The notes: generated by a model from the letters alone, not told the origin. A stretch of DNA of 64,000 nucleotides from Muricea muricata (GCA_963855995.1 OY979716.1:29524421-29588420), one strand, 5' to 3'; shown: positions 20,092-32,265, numbered from the stretch's first letter. A program made the numbers and translations.

Positions 20092-21375
20092 ATGGCGTCG
20101 GATGATGGAGTAGGTAGCGATTTTGTCGCCTCGGATTCTGAATGTAGCCAGAACAATAGTGATAATATTGCTAAGAGGCAAGACTCGACGGTTAAGGGAA
20201 AGCCCAAATTAACCAAGTCGAAATCAAGCATGACTCGGCGCTCGCCAGATGAGTCGACCATGCCGCCAGAAAATACAAGGGCCGAGAGCGCTCCTAATAT
20301 ACAAGAAACCCTGTCGAAAAGCCTTCGGAAAGGTTTCTCGCAGATTACGGAGGCACTTAGCTCAAAATTGCGCGAAATGTTGCGTCAGAGTCGATCGAGT
20401 AAACGGTCTGAATCGTCCGATTCTGATTCAAGTGAGTCAGTGGCTTCTGAGGCCTCTGCTACACGAAGGGCTACTAAACGAGTGCGACGCAAATCAACAG
20501 GCAATATTGATGACAAAATCAACGGTTTGTTAGACAAGGATAACGGCAGCCAGAGCGCAACTGCCCCTGATATCAATGAGAAACCAGCTGATGATAATTC
20601 AGAGGCTGCTATACATGATAGTGGCATATTGGGCTCAGTGGCCGCAGAATATAATTTAGACGAACAGTGTGAAGAAGAGATCAGTCCAAAATTGGCAGGT
20701 ATTGTAAATAAACTTCTTCGAAATCGACTAAATGAAGACAAATTAAAAGAAAAATTAAACAAAAGCACCCGCCCAAAGAATTGTGATAATATTACAGGTG
20801 TAAAGGTAAATGCTGAAATATGGCCAAAACTTCAACCTAGCACAAGGAGCTATGATATTAAGATGCAACGAGTTCAAAATACCTTATTAAAGGCTACTAT
20901 TCCCATTGTTAAAGTAGTCAACCAACTAATGACAAACCGTAATGGGACTGATAATGATAAGGCTATTATCAAGCACCTGATGGACTCTGTTGCCCTTCTT
21001 GGGCATACTAATTGTGAACTTGTCCAAAGACGCAGAGATTTGATACGGCCAGATTTAAATAATAACTACCAGCAACTATGTAGTGAGCACATTGAGTTTA
21101 CCAGCTGGTTGTTTGGGGACGACTTGCCCAAACAAGTGCAAGACATAAGTGCCACAAATTGAGTCAGCCAGCAGCTATCAAGCAGACAAGATTGTAGACA
21201 AAGCCCTGGATCATCTTACTCTAGACATGGAAGTCCAGCACGTGGACACAGTTATTCACACCAAAATTTTTACCAGGGCCCAAGACGGCAGAAACTGCCA
21301 TACAAAGGCAAAAGAAAGAACTTTCCAAAAAATTACCAAAAGGGTTATCAGAAAAATTACCAGCCAAGACTGTAA
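20092..21375 (+). pseudogene. DIRS gag-like protein
   Basis: Likely start ATG at 20092 (MASDDGVGSDFVASDSE); the frame is open from further upstream. Acidic/Ser-rich N-part, basic RRATKRVRRKS patch near residue 140, helical middle, and a C-terminal Gly/Tyr/Gln/Lys-rich tail (YQKGYQKNYQPRL). A TGA at 21160-21162 splits it just before the tail; CGA would restore an Arg. DIRS ORF1 products are thought to be nucleocapsid-like RNA-binding proteins. No zinc knuckle is present. It overlaps nothing and is followed 18 nt later by the RT frame. Confidence 0.75.
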
Positions 21376-21392
21376 ATTGTACCCAAAATAAT

Positions 21393-23345
21393 ATGGTAAG
21401 TCAAACTGTTAAACCTGGGTTTGTTGCAGAAAGAATAAAACTTTTTACCCAGGACTGGGAATCTATAACAACTGATTCATATATTCTTAATATGGTGACA
21501 GGATGTAAAATTGATTTACAGAAAATCCCTGTTCAGCATATTGCCCCTAGAGAAACAAATTTCTCAGCAAAAGAGCTTCATTTTGTGAATGATGAAATAG
21601 CAAAACTTCTCAACAAAAAAGTAATTATACCTAGTCAACATGAAGATGATCAGTTTATATCTACTATATTTTTAACCCCCAAAAAGGATGGGTTATTTAG
21701 GTTGATTTTAAATTTAAAGAAATTTAATAGGTTTGTGCGTTACCAACATTTCAAGATGGAATCATTAAAGCAAGTTGTTGCTATGATGAAACCAGGTTGT
21801 TTCATGGCCTCTTTGGATATACGTGATGCTTACTATTCTGTGCCTATACATAAATCACATCAAAAGTATCTGAAATTTGAGTTTAATGGGCAACTTTTCC
21901 AGTTTACATGCATGCCAAATGGCCTTGCATGTGCACCACGATTATTTACTAAATTACTAAAACCAGTATACAGCTCCCTGTGAACACAAGGGCTGCTTTC
22001 TGTGGGATATATAGATGACTCATATTTACAGGGTGATCATTATGAGGAATGTAAACAGAATGTTACTGTTACATCTAGTTTGTTCACAAATTTGGGGCTT
22101 TGGGTACCCGAAGAGAAATCTGTCTTCACTCCTTCCCAAACAATTGAGTTTTTGGGATTTGTGCTTAACTCTGTACACATGACTGTCGGTTTAACTGCTA
22201 ATAAGAAGGAAAAATTACAACAATCTTGTCTAAGTTTGCTTTCCCAATCACAGCCTACTATCAGAGCTGTATCGGTGGTCATAGGGATTCTGGTTGCTAG
22301 TTTTCCCGGTGTAGAAATGGGACCACTATATTACAGACAGCTAGAAAATGATAAGATTGCAGCGCTTAAGGAAAGCAAGGGCAATTTTGATGCTGTAATG
22401 GCAATATCTATTACTAGCCATCTTGATTTAAAATGGTGGGCTGATAATATCCAAACTTCTTTTAAGCATATTTCCAAGCCTAAACCTGCCCACGTTGTGA
22501 GTACTGATGCTTCCATGACAGGCTGGGGGGCATGTTTTCAACAGCAAGCAGCAGGAGGCCAATGGCTCCCTGAGGAGGCTAAACATCATGTAAATTTCTT
22601 AGAACTAGCTGCAGTATTGTTGGGATTACAGACGTTTTGCAGTCATTTCACCAACACACATATTCGTTTGCAAATTGATAATACTACTGCAGTATCTTAC
22701 ATAAATAACATGGGGGGTAGCCACTCACTGGAATGTAATGCGAAAGCACATGAAATTTGGTTGTGGTGTCTATCTAGACATATTTGGGTTAGTGCTGTAC
22801 ACTTGCCAGGTCATATGAACACCGAAGCAGATCTTGCTTCCAGGGTCTTTCATGACCAGACTGAATGGCAAGTGAATCCTGACATATTTAAATTATTGTC
22901 AAAACACTATTCAAACCAGATGTAGATCTATTTGCCTCAAGGTTAAATTTTCAAATTAAACCTTACGTTTCTTGGCAGCCTGACCCTCAGGCTTGGGCTA
23001 TTGATGCATTCAATATTGACTAGGCAAAAATAAAATTTTATGCCTTTCCACCTTTTTCTTTGCTTGACAGAGTGCTCCAGAAAATAGAACGAGATCAAGC
23101 CTCAGGAATCCTTATTTTTCCCAATTGGAGTACTCAACAATGGTTTCCCAGAATCAGAAAACTGCAACTGACAGAGCCTTTACTGCTACCGTATCGAACG
23201 GACATCCTGATACCACCTTACAAGCCCGAAGCTCGGCATCCACTAGCCCACAAGCTACAGTTGATGGCATGCAGTTTGTCAGGCAATCCATCCAAGGTAT
23301 GGGATTATCACCAGAAGCAATAGCAATTTATATGTCTTCATGGAG
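21393..23345 (+). pseudogene. DIRS reverse transcriptase-RNase H-methyltransferase-like
   Basis: ATG at 21393. RT motifs: LTPKKDGLFRLILNLKKFN, MASLDIRDAYYSVPIH, FTCMPNGLACAP and the catalytic GYIDDSYLQG. A TGA at 21981-21983 replaces the expected Arg codon two residues before TQGLL. RNase H follows (STDASMTGWGACFQ, NFLELAAVLLGL, QIDNTTAVSYINNMGG, HLPGHMNTEADLASR). The frame shifts near 22915 and continues as DVDLFASRLNFQIKPYVSWQ and FYAFPPFSLLDRVLQKIE, the methyltransferase-like module found in DIRS elements, with a TAG at 23020-23022 where Trp is expected. The 3' end overlaps the recombinase frame, as in other DIRS. Would copy the element RNA. Confidence 0.85.
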
Positions 23346-24246
23346 AAAATCAACACAACAACAGTACAAGGGTTAAATCGAACGATGGTTAAAGTTTTGC
23401 ACCAATAACAGTGTTAGTCCCTTGTCGCCACAAACTAGTGAGGTAATAGCATATCTGCTATCTCTATTTAATTCTGGTTTGGGCTATAGCTGTTTAAATA
23501 CAGCACATAGTGCTCTTTCGTCAGTTTTGTTCCATCAAAATGGTATTGCCATTGGAAGTCATCCACTGATTGTGCGCTTTATGAAGGGTGTGTTTGAGCG
23601 GAGGCCAAGCCTACCACGTTATACAAGTACTTGGGACGTAAATATTGTCCTTAGCTATATTAAGTCCCTCTCTGTTAATGCACTATTATCCCTCAAGGAT
23701 TTATCTCATAAACTGGCATGTCTTTTGGTAATTTTGTCTGGGCAGCGCGTACAAACAATTCATTTGCTGGATATTAAGCACATGTTTATTCAAGATAATC
23801 GAGTGGTTTTTCAAGTAAAGGAGTTGGTGAAACAATCAAAGGCTGGTAGACATCTAAATGATTTTGAGTTCATGGCCTATACTATCGATGAGAGATTATG
23901 TGTGCTTTCCTGTCTAAAAGAGTATGTTAAACGAACAGAACTGATCCGTGGTCAAGTAACTCGACTCTTTATTAGTTTTGTAAAACCTCATCTGTCTATA
24001 TCAAAAGACACTCTAAGTAGGTGGATTAAAACTATTATGAACAATGCAGGGGTTGACATGGGGATTTTTAAAACACACAGCACGCGGTCTGCTTCTACAT
24101 CAGCGGCATCACATCTGGGAGTGAATATTCAAACTATAATGAAAACTGCTGGTTGGACCAATGCAAACACATTTGCAAAGTTTTATAACAAGTCTATAAG
24201 TGATTCCACAAGTTTTAGTCAAACTTTACTCAATAATGTTCAATAA
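23125..24246 (+). pseudogene. DIRS tyrosine recombinase
   Basis: One frame with a single TAA (23374-23376, expected Tyr). Core-binding part around 23260-23600; catalytic part with Arg in LSGQRVQTIHLL, the HxxR box in THSTRSASTSAA, the Trp in TAGWTNANTF and the nucleophile Tyr in FAKFYNKS. This R-H-R-W-Y set defines tyrosine recombinases used by DIRS, Ngaro and Crypton elements to integrate circular DNA without target duplication. Its 5' part overlaps the RT-methyltransferase frame. Confidence 0.85.
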
Positions 24247-24344
24247 GTTCCTGTTATAGGCTTCTATATAATTGTTATTAAATATGTTCAGTTATACGTA
24301 CCTTCTGTTTGATTGGTTAATTCTTGTCTCAGGTCATCAGTACT

Positions 24345-24704
24345 TTAAAATCTCATGTAATCTCGTAGTGACGTAGCAATGGTGAGGTAGAATTAGAGAT
24401 TAAACGAGCTTACCTGTAAGTGAAGTTTGATTGTGATTCTACCGATCCATTGCGAGGAACGAAGGGATTACATGCCCTCCCCTTTTTGAAGTAGGTTTTT
24501 GTGTGAGTGGAATGGTGTTACATTACTTTTTATGTACCATGTCATTACCCTGCCCATATTCTGATGACATTTGACAAGCGTTAAATATTGAAGTTGTGAT
24601 CGCTGGCGCAATCTCATGTAATCCCTTCGTTCCTCGCAATGGATCGGTAGAATCACAATCAAACTTCACTTACAGGTAAGCTCGTTTAATCTCTAATTTT
24701 AATT
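24345..24704. repeat. DIRS right terminal repeat and internal complementary region
   Basis: 24345-24386 is the inverse of the left end (CTACCTCACCATTGCT). 24385-24478 is the inverse of 24605-24704 (ACGAGCTTACCTGTAAGTG), so the end folds into a long hairpin. 24585-24620 also matches the left end (CGCCAGCGATCACAACTT) in inverse. This is the layout DIRS1 uses to complete its ends during circle formation. Confidence 0.8.
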
Positions 24705-26264
24705 TGAGGCTAAACTAGTTTCTCTTTCAAATTCACTGCCAACCTAAATGTGAAACTGTCGTTTTGTGATCATCCATGTCAATTTGGGAAACGTCTGTTA
24801 GAGCAAATCAACAGTCATGATTAAAATAATTTGTACATCATGACAATTTATTGTGACATTTAACTTACATTCATCAATCCACTCTCTTTGCTCAATTTCT
24901 TCATGTGCACATTTGTTGAAAAGTTGGTTATCTAGATTGTCGTGCTTGTTTTTATAATATGACCAAGAAAGGAATGGAATTTACCCAAGGTTACATTGCC
25001 TTCCCCAGAGGAGGTGGATGTTGCACTCCAAGATAGGTGGTTTTCACATGGACGAATCCAAGGATTAATATCTTTGCAGTTACTTTTTTTACCAATCTTA
25101 GTTAACACTTTTCGAATTTCTGTAAAGGTAACAATAAAACCCTTTACAGACCCTGAATGGCAATTGCTGCACTTTTAGTGACAAACCTAAAATAAATTAT
25201 CAATAGACTCCTCAGCTGTTGTAACTTACTTTTTCTAAAATTCAAAATAATGTTTGACACAAGCCATATGTTCTTTCATATGCTTGGCAATTGAAGAATG
25301 GCAATCTGTAACAAAAGGCTTCATTTTAACATTTTTGTGAGTTAAATACTCCATGCCTTTCTGAAATGCCATGTACTCCATTCTTTGGCTGCTTCCGGCT
25401 TCACTCCTCTGGAGTGAAAAAAGTGGAAATCATTAGTATCAAAGTACCAAACAATAGGTATTGCAATTTATGTTTTATAACCTGAACAAGGGAGAAGTGA
25501 ATAATATTTGGTGAAGTGCAATTGAAAAGAGTGTAAGCATAATACTTTGCACTGTGCCCCATGCTGTGATGCCTGCCATCTCCTGCCACAACCAACTTTT
25601 CATCATCTTTCGTCTTTTCTATAAATTCCTCTTGGTATTTCTTCCAATGTAGCAGGATAGATGTTTATCCTACAATTAATTTTAAGTTTGCTAATATTAA
25701 TTATTAATCAAAGTGTGCTATTTATTACCCAACATGCCTGATCCAGCAAAAGCTAGGTTCTGATGTTTGTTAACCTGGATTTCTGGCAGTTATATTCAGT
25801 TCATTGCCTAAGTTCTTAATGGGATCATAAGAGTAGCACTGAAAAATATCAATGTTACTCACTTTTTGATGCCTGAAAAAATGTCTCAATGAATGACATG
25901 CTACTCCCATATGAGACAGTACTCAGAACACTTTGCTTGAAGAAGCTCCAGCTAATATGGCAAAGCTTAATAACAAATTTCTTGTTCCCATCCTCCCATT
26001 GTCGATTTTAGGCTGGCTTTGCCACACAAATTCTTTTTCCAAGCAATCTGGGTTTCCACAGTGCATCTCAATGGTGACCATTGTTCCTTGCTCATGCAGT
26101 TCAACCAAAACATCTTCACCCTTACATTCTTTGCAAAACTGGAACAGCAGAAGCAGCTTTAACAGAAACATGGTATACTTCGATTCATTTCATAAATCTT
26201 TGTCTTTTACCTTTGGTCTAAAACGAAAACAGCCCAAGCATTATGATACCTGTTGATTTTATAT

Positions 26265-26790
26265 ATAGTATAACACCCAAAACTCCGGTTTTTCAGCTCC
26301 AGCTCCGGCTGGTTACAGCTAAAAAAACTCTGGCTCTGGCTTTATATATTTGTTAATTTTGTTAACTATTTAAACAATCAATATCAAAACTGGAAAGATT
26401 GTAAAATTCACCAGGGTAATAATACTAATAGCATATTTAATTTTTTGGGATCAATTTTGTTGTTTGTACTGTTTCATAGTTCAGACTGCACAATGTTTAT
26501 GAGTAAAAGCTTATAAGCGACTCAATACTGCAGTGAAAGAATAAGAGTAGAAACTACAATATGCTATAATTACAATTATGTATTTCCAAAAAAATACACC
26601 CGTTTTTGCAAAGCATTCTTTGTATTTGTGTGGTTTATATTACACCAAAACACAATGTAACATTTTTATTAGCATTATTTTACTTCTGCCAGAGCTGGAA
26701 AATCACATCTCAACTCTGGCTTCAGCCAGGCAAAAACCACTGAAGCTCTAGCAGATCTCAGGTCTCTGGCCCTCTGGTGCAAAGCCCTAA
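26265..26790. other. possible degraded MITE within transposase intron
   Basis: Repeated AGCTCCGGCT / GCCAGAGCTGG words occur near both ends of this AT-rich stretch, suggesting degraded inverted ends. No target duplication could be fixed and no ORF is present. Confidence 0.3.
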
Positions 26791-27106
26791 TAGAAGGATT
26801 GTTGAACCTTATAAAAATATAAACCAGCCGATATGTTCAAACAATTGCCTCAGTGTACTTGCCTTGTGCTGCACAGAAGTTTATCATCAAACCTTGTTGC
26901 ATCATCAGAAGTTGATGTGCTCTCACTTTCAGCTGCATGCTCTTCTAGGCTATTTGCAACATCAGAAGTCAAGATATCATCTGACCAGGATATTCCAGTA
27001 TCAGGCATGTCAGTAGAGCTGGTGCTACCAATAAAACCAGCTGGATCTTCAGCGATGCTCCTTTCACTCTCAACGACCCCACTGGCAGCTTTCCTTTTCT
27101 TCAAAT

Positions 27107-27240
27107 TCTATTGTATAAATCAACATAGGATTCAATGCTACACACAAAGATACGACCAAACCCACTAGACAAGTTCTATTGTATAAATCAACATACGATT
27201 CAATGCTACGCACAAAGATACCATCAAACCCACCAGAAAA
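27107..27240. repeat. two-copy tandem duplication, about 67-bp unit
   Basis: The block beginning TTCTATTGTATAAATCAAC is repeated once head-to-tail with a handful of substitutions. It lies between exons of the Kolobok-like transposase. Confidence 0.85.
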
Positions 27241-28531
27241 TATGTAGTGTAAATCGAACATTTTATTGAGATTACAAAAGAAAGGCAGAAGTTTTGGTGT
27301 CTGTATGTAAGACATTTGACCTAGACAGGGAATAAGAGTTAAATTTTTTCAATTAATGCTTGTACATACTTGATTGCAATTCTGCTGTAGTAACCCTTGC
27401 TTTTTGAAGTTCTTCGTTGGTACTTATTAACTTGTTGCCAAGAAGCCGGATTTCTCTTTGCAATTTGACACATTGCTGGCAGACCTCCTGGGATGTTGTT
27501 TGTGTAAATTTTTCATTATCAGGCATAGGCTCCTACATAAAGCAGTACTAAAATATGAACCGCAATTGCAAAAACTAAGAAGCACGACATAGAATTTATT
27601 CATATATTTATAATATAAACTTACCAGAATGGCAGAAGTCTCATCGTGGGGTTTTTCTTGACTTGTTCCTCCCTCTGTCGTAACATCAATGCTAGAGGAT
27701 GGTTCAGGCTCATCAATATGCAAGCTTCCTCCCCCCATAACCTTAACAGGGGATTAGGTAAAAACATTGCACTCACACCGTGTTTACAGTCATATATAGA
27801 GTCTTTAAAAAAAAATGGTGCCCCGTTAACAACAAAGCGATCTACAAAAGGCTGAGCAAAAGGCTATTGTGTGATTTGCCTTACCTTGCGTCGAATCGTT
27901 CTTGCATCTTGACCTGACAAACTTTCATGTTGTTCTGTTGGTGTTTGTATTGATGGGAATACTGATACACCAATATCATCTCTTTTAAGTCAAGGAAATG
28001 TGCATACTTAAAGACCCGGTATACGTATAACGTTCATAAAATCATCGTCTTTAAAATGCCTTGAACACACACAGCTCTTTTTTGTCGGCTCCCAGTTGCG
28101 TGTCTCCGCTCCACAAAGCTCATCCAAGATTGTCGTCTCTTTGCCGCTTCAGTTCTTGAATCCCCGTAAAAAGGTATTGAATGAAGCGTAATCTGATGTG
28201 CCACATTTGACTTGTTCGAACAGCCGTACACAACACATCTAGCAGGTATATTTGCGTGTAGAAAGTGGGATTCTTCTGGAAATACAATGGAACTTATATG
28301 AAATTCGACGCTTGTCAATTTACTTCTGTTCCCGGTATGAAATAACAAACATGTTCGTACTCAGACTCTTTTCTCCCAGCCACCTTTGAAAAAATATTGA
28401 TTTTTGGCCTGTTTGAAGGCAAATATCTATGGAACTACTGATCTGTTTGCTGTAAGTAATATATCATTCGAATCGCACGATTTTTTACTATTTATGGTGA
28501 AAAAATGGTGGAAGTGTCATATGCACTTTAA

Positions 28532-29390
28532 AAATTCTAAACATTCAATTTCTAGTAAGAGCTCGCTTTCATACAGCTCACACAGTTCAAATTTTCAATT
28601 ACTTGATTCCAGCATATTATAATTCAGGAAAGATTCAAAGCAACTTACTCTAGAATCTCTTTTTATTCTCTTCTAATATCACCTTACGTTTTATTATGGA
28701 ATTCTAACAAGTTGAGAAAAAAATATATATGGTATTTTGAAACTTTAAAATGTTTGAAAATCAATATTCTTCTGTTATTGAGAACTGAAACTTACTGAGC
28801 TGAAACTCACATGTCTCCTAACATTATAGCTGTTTGTATAAAAGATCCATGCAAAATACAAAAGGCTGTTGAAAAAACTCGCTAATTATGAATGGCATTC
28901 ATGCGATTTTAACAATACTAACATCTCTAGAAACACTGACAACAGTAAAAAACCCCAATAATGCTAGAAACACCAACAAGGCTAGAAACACCAACAATGC
29001 TAAAAACACACCATCAATGGTAACACAAATAATGTTAGAAACACCAAATATATAGGTAGTATTGGGGGGCCCTAAATGAGAATTTTGTCTTGGGTCCCAA
29101 CAATTGTCAGGACGGCCCTGAAATTCAGGCAATTTAGGCCCCGTAATATTCTGAAAGCTGTTGGGACAGATTTTATTTAATATCAAAATTGTCAAAACTT
29201 CCTTCGCCAGCAATGTTTAAACTCCTTGAAACCGATACATCCAGGCCCATGGCCATATACTCTATTATGCGCATGAATATGTTATTAATAGGAAATCAAC
29301 TAATCTATAAGTCCCTTGGCTCATAAAAAAAATAATGTCACTATATATAGGTAATCTAAAACCTAAAGTTGAAACTTTGATATTTCATCC
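28532..29390. other. non-coding region with short minisatellite
   Basis: No gene supported. 28920-29055 is a degenerate array of an 18-bp unit related to CAACAATGCTAGAAACAC. The rest is AT-rich. Confidence 0.55.
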
Positions 29391-29397
29391 CAAATGA

Positions 29398-29580
29398 TCA
29401 CATCCACTCCACAAATTTGGGTTACAATATTATTTCTAGTTAGCCCTCGTTGAATAAGTATGTCAACAGGTGTTTTCGCTGTTTGCAATCCATAATATGA
29501 ATAGACAGTTGCCACAACACCGCCATATGCATCGCATGACAATCCGCTTGAACAAATTATCTCTCAATTAATTTACACCT
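29398..29580 (-). pseudogene. PIF1-like helicase fragment
   Basis: The minus strand reads IICSSGLSCDAYGGVVATVY, SYYGLQTAKTP and VDVIIWDEIS, covering the region after Walker A through motif II of PIF1 helicases. Motif II keeps the Glu (DE) that the 11.7-kb copy has lost. No flanking PIF1 motifs are evident, so it is an isolated exon or fragment. Confidence 0.65.
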
Positions 29581-30365
29581 TTTGACTCAAAGATGTTTTT
29601 TAATTGTCTGCACCACAATTGTTTTTCAACATCCCTACTACCAAAAATGCACATATTTTGCCTATGGTTTTTACTGTTCTTTTGGGAGTTGAGTTGAATT
29701 AGCGGCCTGTTTGTGTCAGACCAAATAACGAAAAAACCGGTTATAATTCCACGATATGTTGTCTTCAAATACCCTAACCCTAGTCATTAATAACTGTGTC
29801 TTAATAACCCTAAAAAGTTCTTATTAAATTATTGGGGTAGTAGCTCAATATGGAAGCTGGTGTGACCTCTATTTATAAAATAAACTCGATTAATATAATT
29901 ATATCGAAAAATGCACTTAGCACGAATTCATGTGAAGCAAGCAACGTGAAATGAACATTTTTCTCGCTGTTTTTTGTTTAAAGAAAACGGTTTTTCGTTT
30001 TTAGGTGCATTGAAATTTTGCTATGGGTACTAAGTGATTTTTTACAACCATATGATTTGGAATGGATTGCTAAAGTAAAATTCAGTGGTATCTTTTGCAA
30101 CAATACAGGCATATATTTTTATGTATTCTACATTAATGTACGTCAGAAATACAAGTACTTGGTTTTGAAATTTAATGAGCCACCAGGTTAATGACTCTTC
30201 TGACATTTTGGTTATACATGGGTGTACCGAATCAAAATGCTATGCTGCAACAATGTCAAGTATCATTAATACATGAGGCTATCGAAAGTGGCAAGTAATA
30301 TATGAATATGGAAAAATGACAAGAAAATAGTGTTTTGTTTTGTTGTCTAAATTGATGTCTGTATA
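29581..30365. other. AT-rich region, no gene
   Basis: A 66-codon ORF at 29568-29768 (-) has no protein-like features. Isolated CCCTAACCCTA at 29771. Nothing else recognised. Confidence 0.45.
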
Positions 30366-30645
30366 AATATCTATTCTACTTCGTCATCAGCTACGTCACT
30401 ACAGAGTTCCATGAGAAGCATGTGCATTGCTTGTCAGTCAGTGCATGGTTTGCTTTGCCAATTAGTAGACGTGTTTCAAAGCTGTGAAAACAATTTCCCG
30501 AACTAGCAATAAAATTAGTAAAAATATGATTTAAATGTAAGTAGAACATCAGCCATTCAATCGCAACTTTTTTTTCTAAAATTTTACTTTATTCTTACAT
30601 GTTTATAGCAGGTTTCTGTTTAAGACAGATGAAAACAAGATGGAA

Positions 30646-31326
30646 ATATGGATTCCTCAAAACAAGGTGAAAACAGACAAAACCCTGCTGATGGCAGGCA
30701 CGATAACGATCAAAGTCCACCGGACGATCAAGCAGCCCTGCAAGGGCAACTTACAAGCTCACTGAGCATGAACAACGATGTCCCTCATGGACAATTCGCT
30801 CAACTTTGTCAACACTGAATGAAAATATGGCCAACATTATGAATCAAATATGGCAGCGAGTTGATTCTGGTGGGAAAATTCTGAATCATCAAGAAGGCGA
30901 TACTATGAGTGTTGTAGCCAGAGAGGACGATGTAAAACAGCTACTTAAAGATATGGGTAGTAGCAACCTTCAACAAAACAATGCAAGTCCTACTGACGAC
31001 AGCCTGCTTTTAGAACTAGAAGCACAGTTCAATGAGGACAAGAGTCTCGGACCAGCAGTGGGGGAAAGACTAGCAGCCATAGCTACTAATCGCTGGACTA
31101 AAAATTTAAGCCCTGAAAAACTTAAAGAAATATACGAGAAATACAAGCAGCTGAACACGAAGACGAAATGTTCATGCCTACAACCATGATGGCAAGTCAT
31201 ACACAGATGACAACCGTGGTAGAAATACAACTACGAATTCTTTTTTATGGCGAGGCCAAAAACCGTATCACAAGCGACCCAAAATGAAAGACAATGTGTC
31301 GCAAAACCAGCAGCGGAAGCGAGTCT
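30646..31326 (+). pseudogene. DIRS gag-like protein, frameshifted
   Basis: ATG at 30646 (MDSSKQGENRQNPADG) runs to a TGA near 30818; the neighbouring frame continues from 30806 to 31187 (NENMANIMNQIWQRVDSGGK, EKLKEIYEKYKQLN), then a third frame gives a basic tail (RGQKPYHKRPKMKDN) to about 31326. The acidic N-part, helical middle and Tyr/Lys/Arg-rich tail parallel ORF1 of the larger DIRS. Two frameshifts. Confidence 0.65.
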
Positions 31327-31434
31327 GACAGAGAAAATACAAAAGATTAAGAAAATGTAAGTCATAGTTCATTTGATACTTCATTCCTGACACACTATTT
31401 TGAACAGAGAGAAGCAGAGAGAAACATTAATTGG

Positions 31435-32265
31435 TTGAATGCGACAGTTGAACAAGGAATTGATTTTCTAGCACAATTGTTTGAACAAAAACTGAGCTAT
31501 AGTGCTATTAATACCACAAGATTGGCACTATCTGTAATACTAACGTCTGCAGGTGGTCCGTCATTTGATGAGAACAGACTGGTAAGCAGATTTTTGAAAG
31601 GAGTGTTTGAAACTAAGCCAGCGTTGCCAAAATATAAGAGAATATGGGATGCTGGAAAGGTCCTAATTTACCTGCGATCGTTAACACTTAATGCAGAACT
31701 TTCACTGAAACAGCTAACCCCTAAATTGGTGATGTTACTTGCCCTTCTCACCAGACAAAGATGTCAAACAATCCATAAACTTGACACACAGTTGATGCAG
31801 AAATTGCCAGGGAAATATGTATTCATGATTTGGGAAAAGCTAAAACACACCAGGCCGGGTAGTCATCAGAAACCGATAGAACTCATGAGCTATGAAGACA
31901 AAGATCTGTGCCTCGTTCAACATCTGGATGAATACATAAGTAGGACAACTTCGATGCATCAGAACAGCAGCTCGCAATTATTGATAAGTTTCATAAAGCC
32001 ATACAAACCAGTCTCAAAGGATACGGTAGCGCGCTGGATCAAAGAAGTACTCAGGGATGCAGGCATAGACATGAATACGTATTCTTCGCACAGTAGCAGA
32101 GCAGCTGCAACTTTGTATAGATTCGGAAAGGAACTAGAATAACTGAAATTTTGGGATGCTGCAGGCTGGTTCAACGCCAGAACATTTGCATCGTACTACC
32201 ATAAATCAATTGTTCCAGAAACACTTGGAACGAGTATGATGCAAGCTTTTGCGGAGGATACATAA
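31435..32265 (+). pseudogene. DIRS tyrosine recombinase, one stop
   Basis: Frame from before 31435 to a TAA at 32140-32142, continuing in the same frame to 32265. Catalytic set: Arg in LTRQRCQTIHKL, HxxR in SSHSSRAAATLY, Trp in DAAGWFNARTF and Tyr in ASYYHKS. N-terminal core-binding half begins NATVEQGIDFLAQLFEQ; no clear ATG in frame upstream apart from one near 31435. The stop falls between the HxxR box and the nucleophile Tyr, so the truncated protein would be inactive. Confidence 0.8.

Larger units (their letters stand above)
19795..24704 (+). mobile_element. DIRS-like tyrosine-recombinase retrotransposon
   Basis: Order: left inverted terminal repeat (19795-19870), gag-like ORF, RT-RNase H with methyltransferase-like module, tyrosine recombinase, then a complex right end (24345-24704) complementary both to the left end and to itself, i.e. 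right terminal repeat plus internal complementary region as in DIRS1. No LTRs. It sits between exons of the Kolobok-like transposase. All three ORFs keep most of their length but each has one or two stops or a frameshift. Confidence 0.9.
19220..28240 (-). pseudogene. THAP transposase of Kolobok-like element, split
   Basis: Exons on the minus strand: THAP domain 28240-28020 (RCVVYGCSNKS...CSRHFKDDDF) with a one-base frameshift near 28095 and ATA where the start ATG is expected; 27985-27890; 27738-27625; coiled-coil 27537-27371 (LQREIRLLGNKLISTNEEL); Ser/Asp-rich 27104-26850; 26171-25930 (KECKGEDVLVELHEQG...VWQSQPKI...NLLLSFAILAG); 25660-25490 (AGDGRHHSMGHSAKYYAY, first Asp); 25400-25250 (FVTDCHSSIAKH, second Asp); 25180-24869 (NPWIRPCENHLSWSATS). 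A DIRS element intervenes, then 19735-19560 (GFHSVLNHFTPKMIAFSF) and 19450-19220. The expected catalytic Glu before GFHS reads Gln/Gly. Relatives are TTAA-specific transposases; this one is dead. Confidence 0.75.
17723..28527. mobile_element. Kolobok-like TTAA transposon, split by DIRS
   Basis: Inverted repeats of about 227 bp (17723-17949 and 28301-28527) start AGTGCACATGACACTTCC and AGTGCATATGACACTTCC. Both outer ends are flanked by TTAA (17719-17722, 28528-28531), the duplication used by Kolobok and piggyBac. The interior encodes a THAP-domain DDE-type transposase on - and a P2X7-tail-like protein on +, which with the TTAA fits Kolobok. Without the nested DIRS (about 4.9 kb) the element is about 5.9 kb. 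Both genes start close to the inner TIR edges and converge. Confidence 0.85.

Noticed and set aside
28920..29055. CRISPR-like repeat array
   Set aside because: Short degenerate 18-bp units without spacers in a eukaryotic context; it is a minisatellite.
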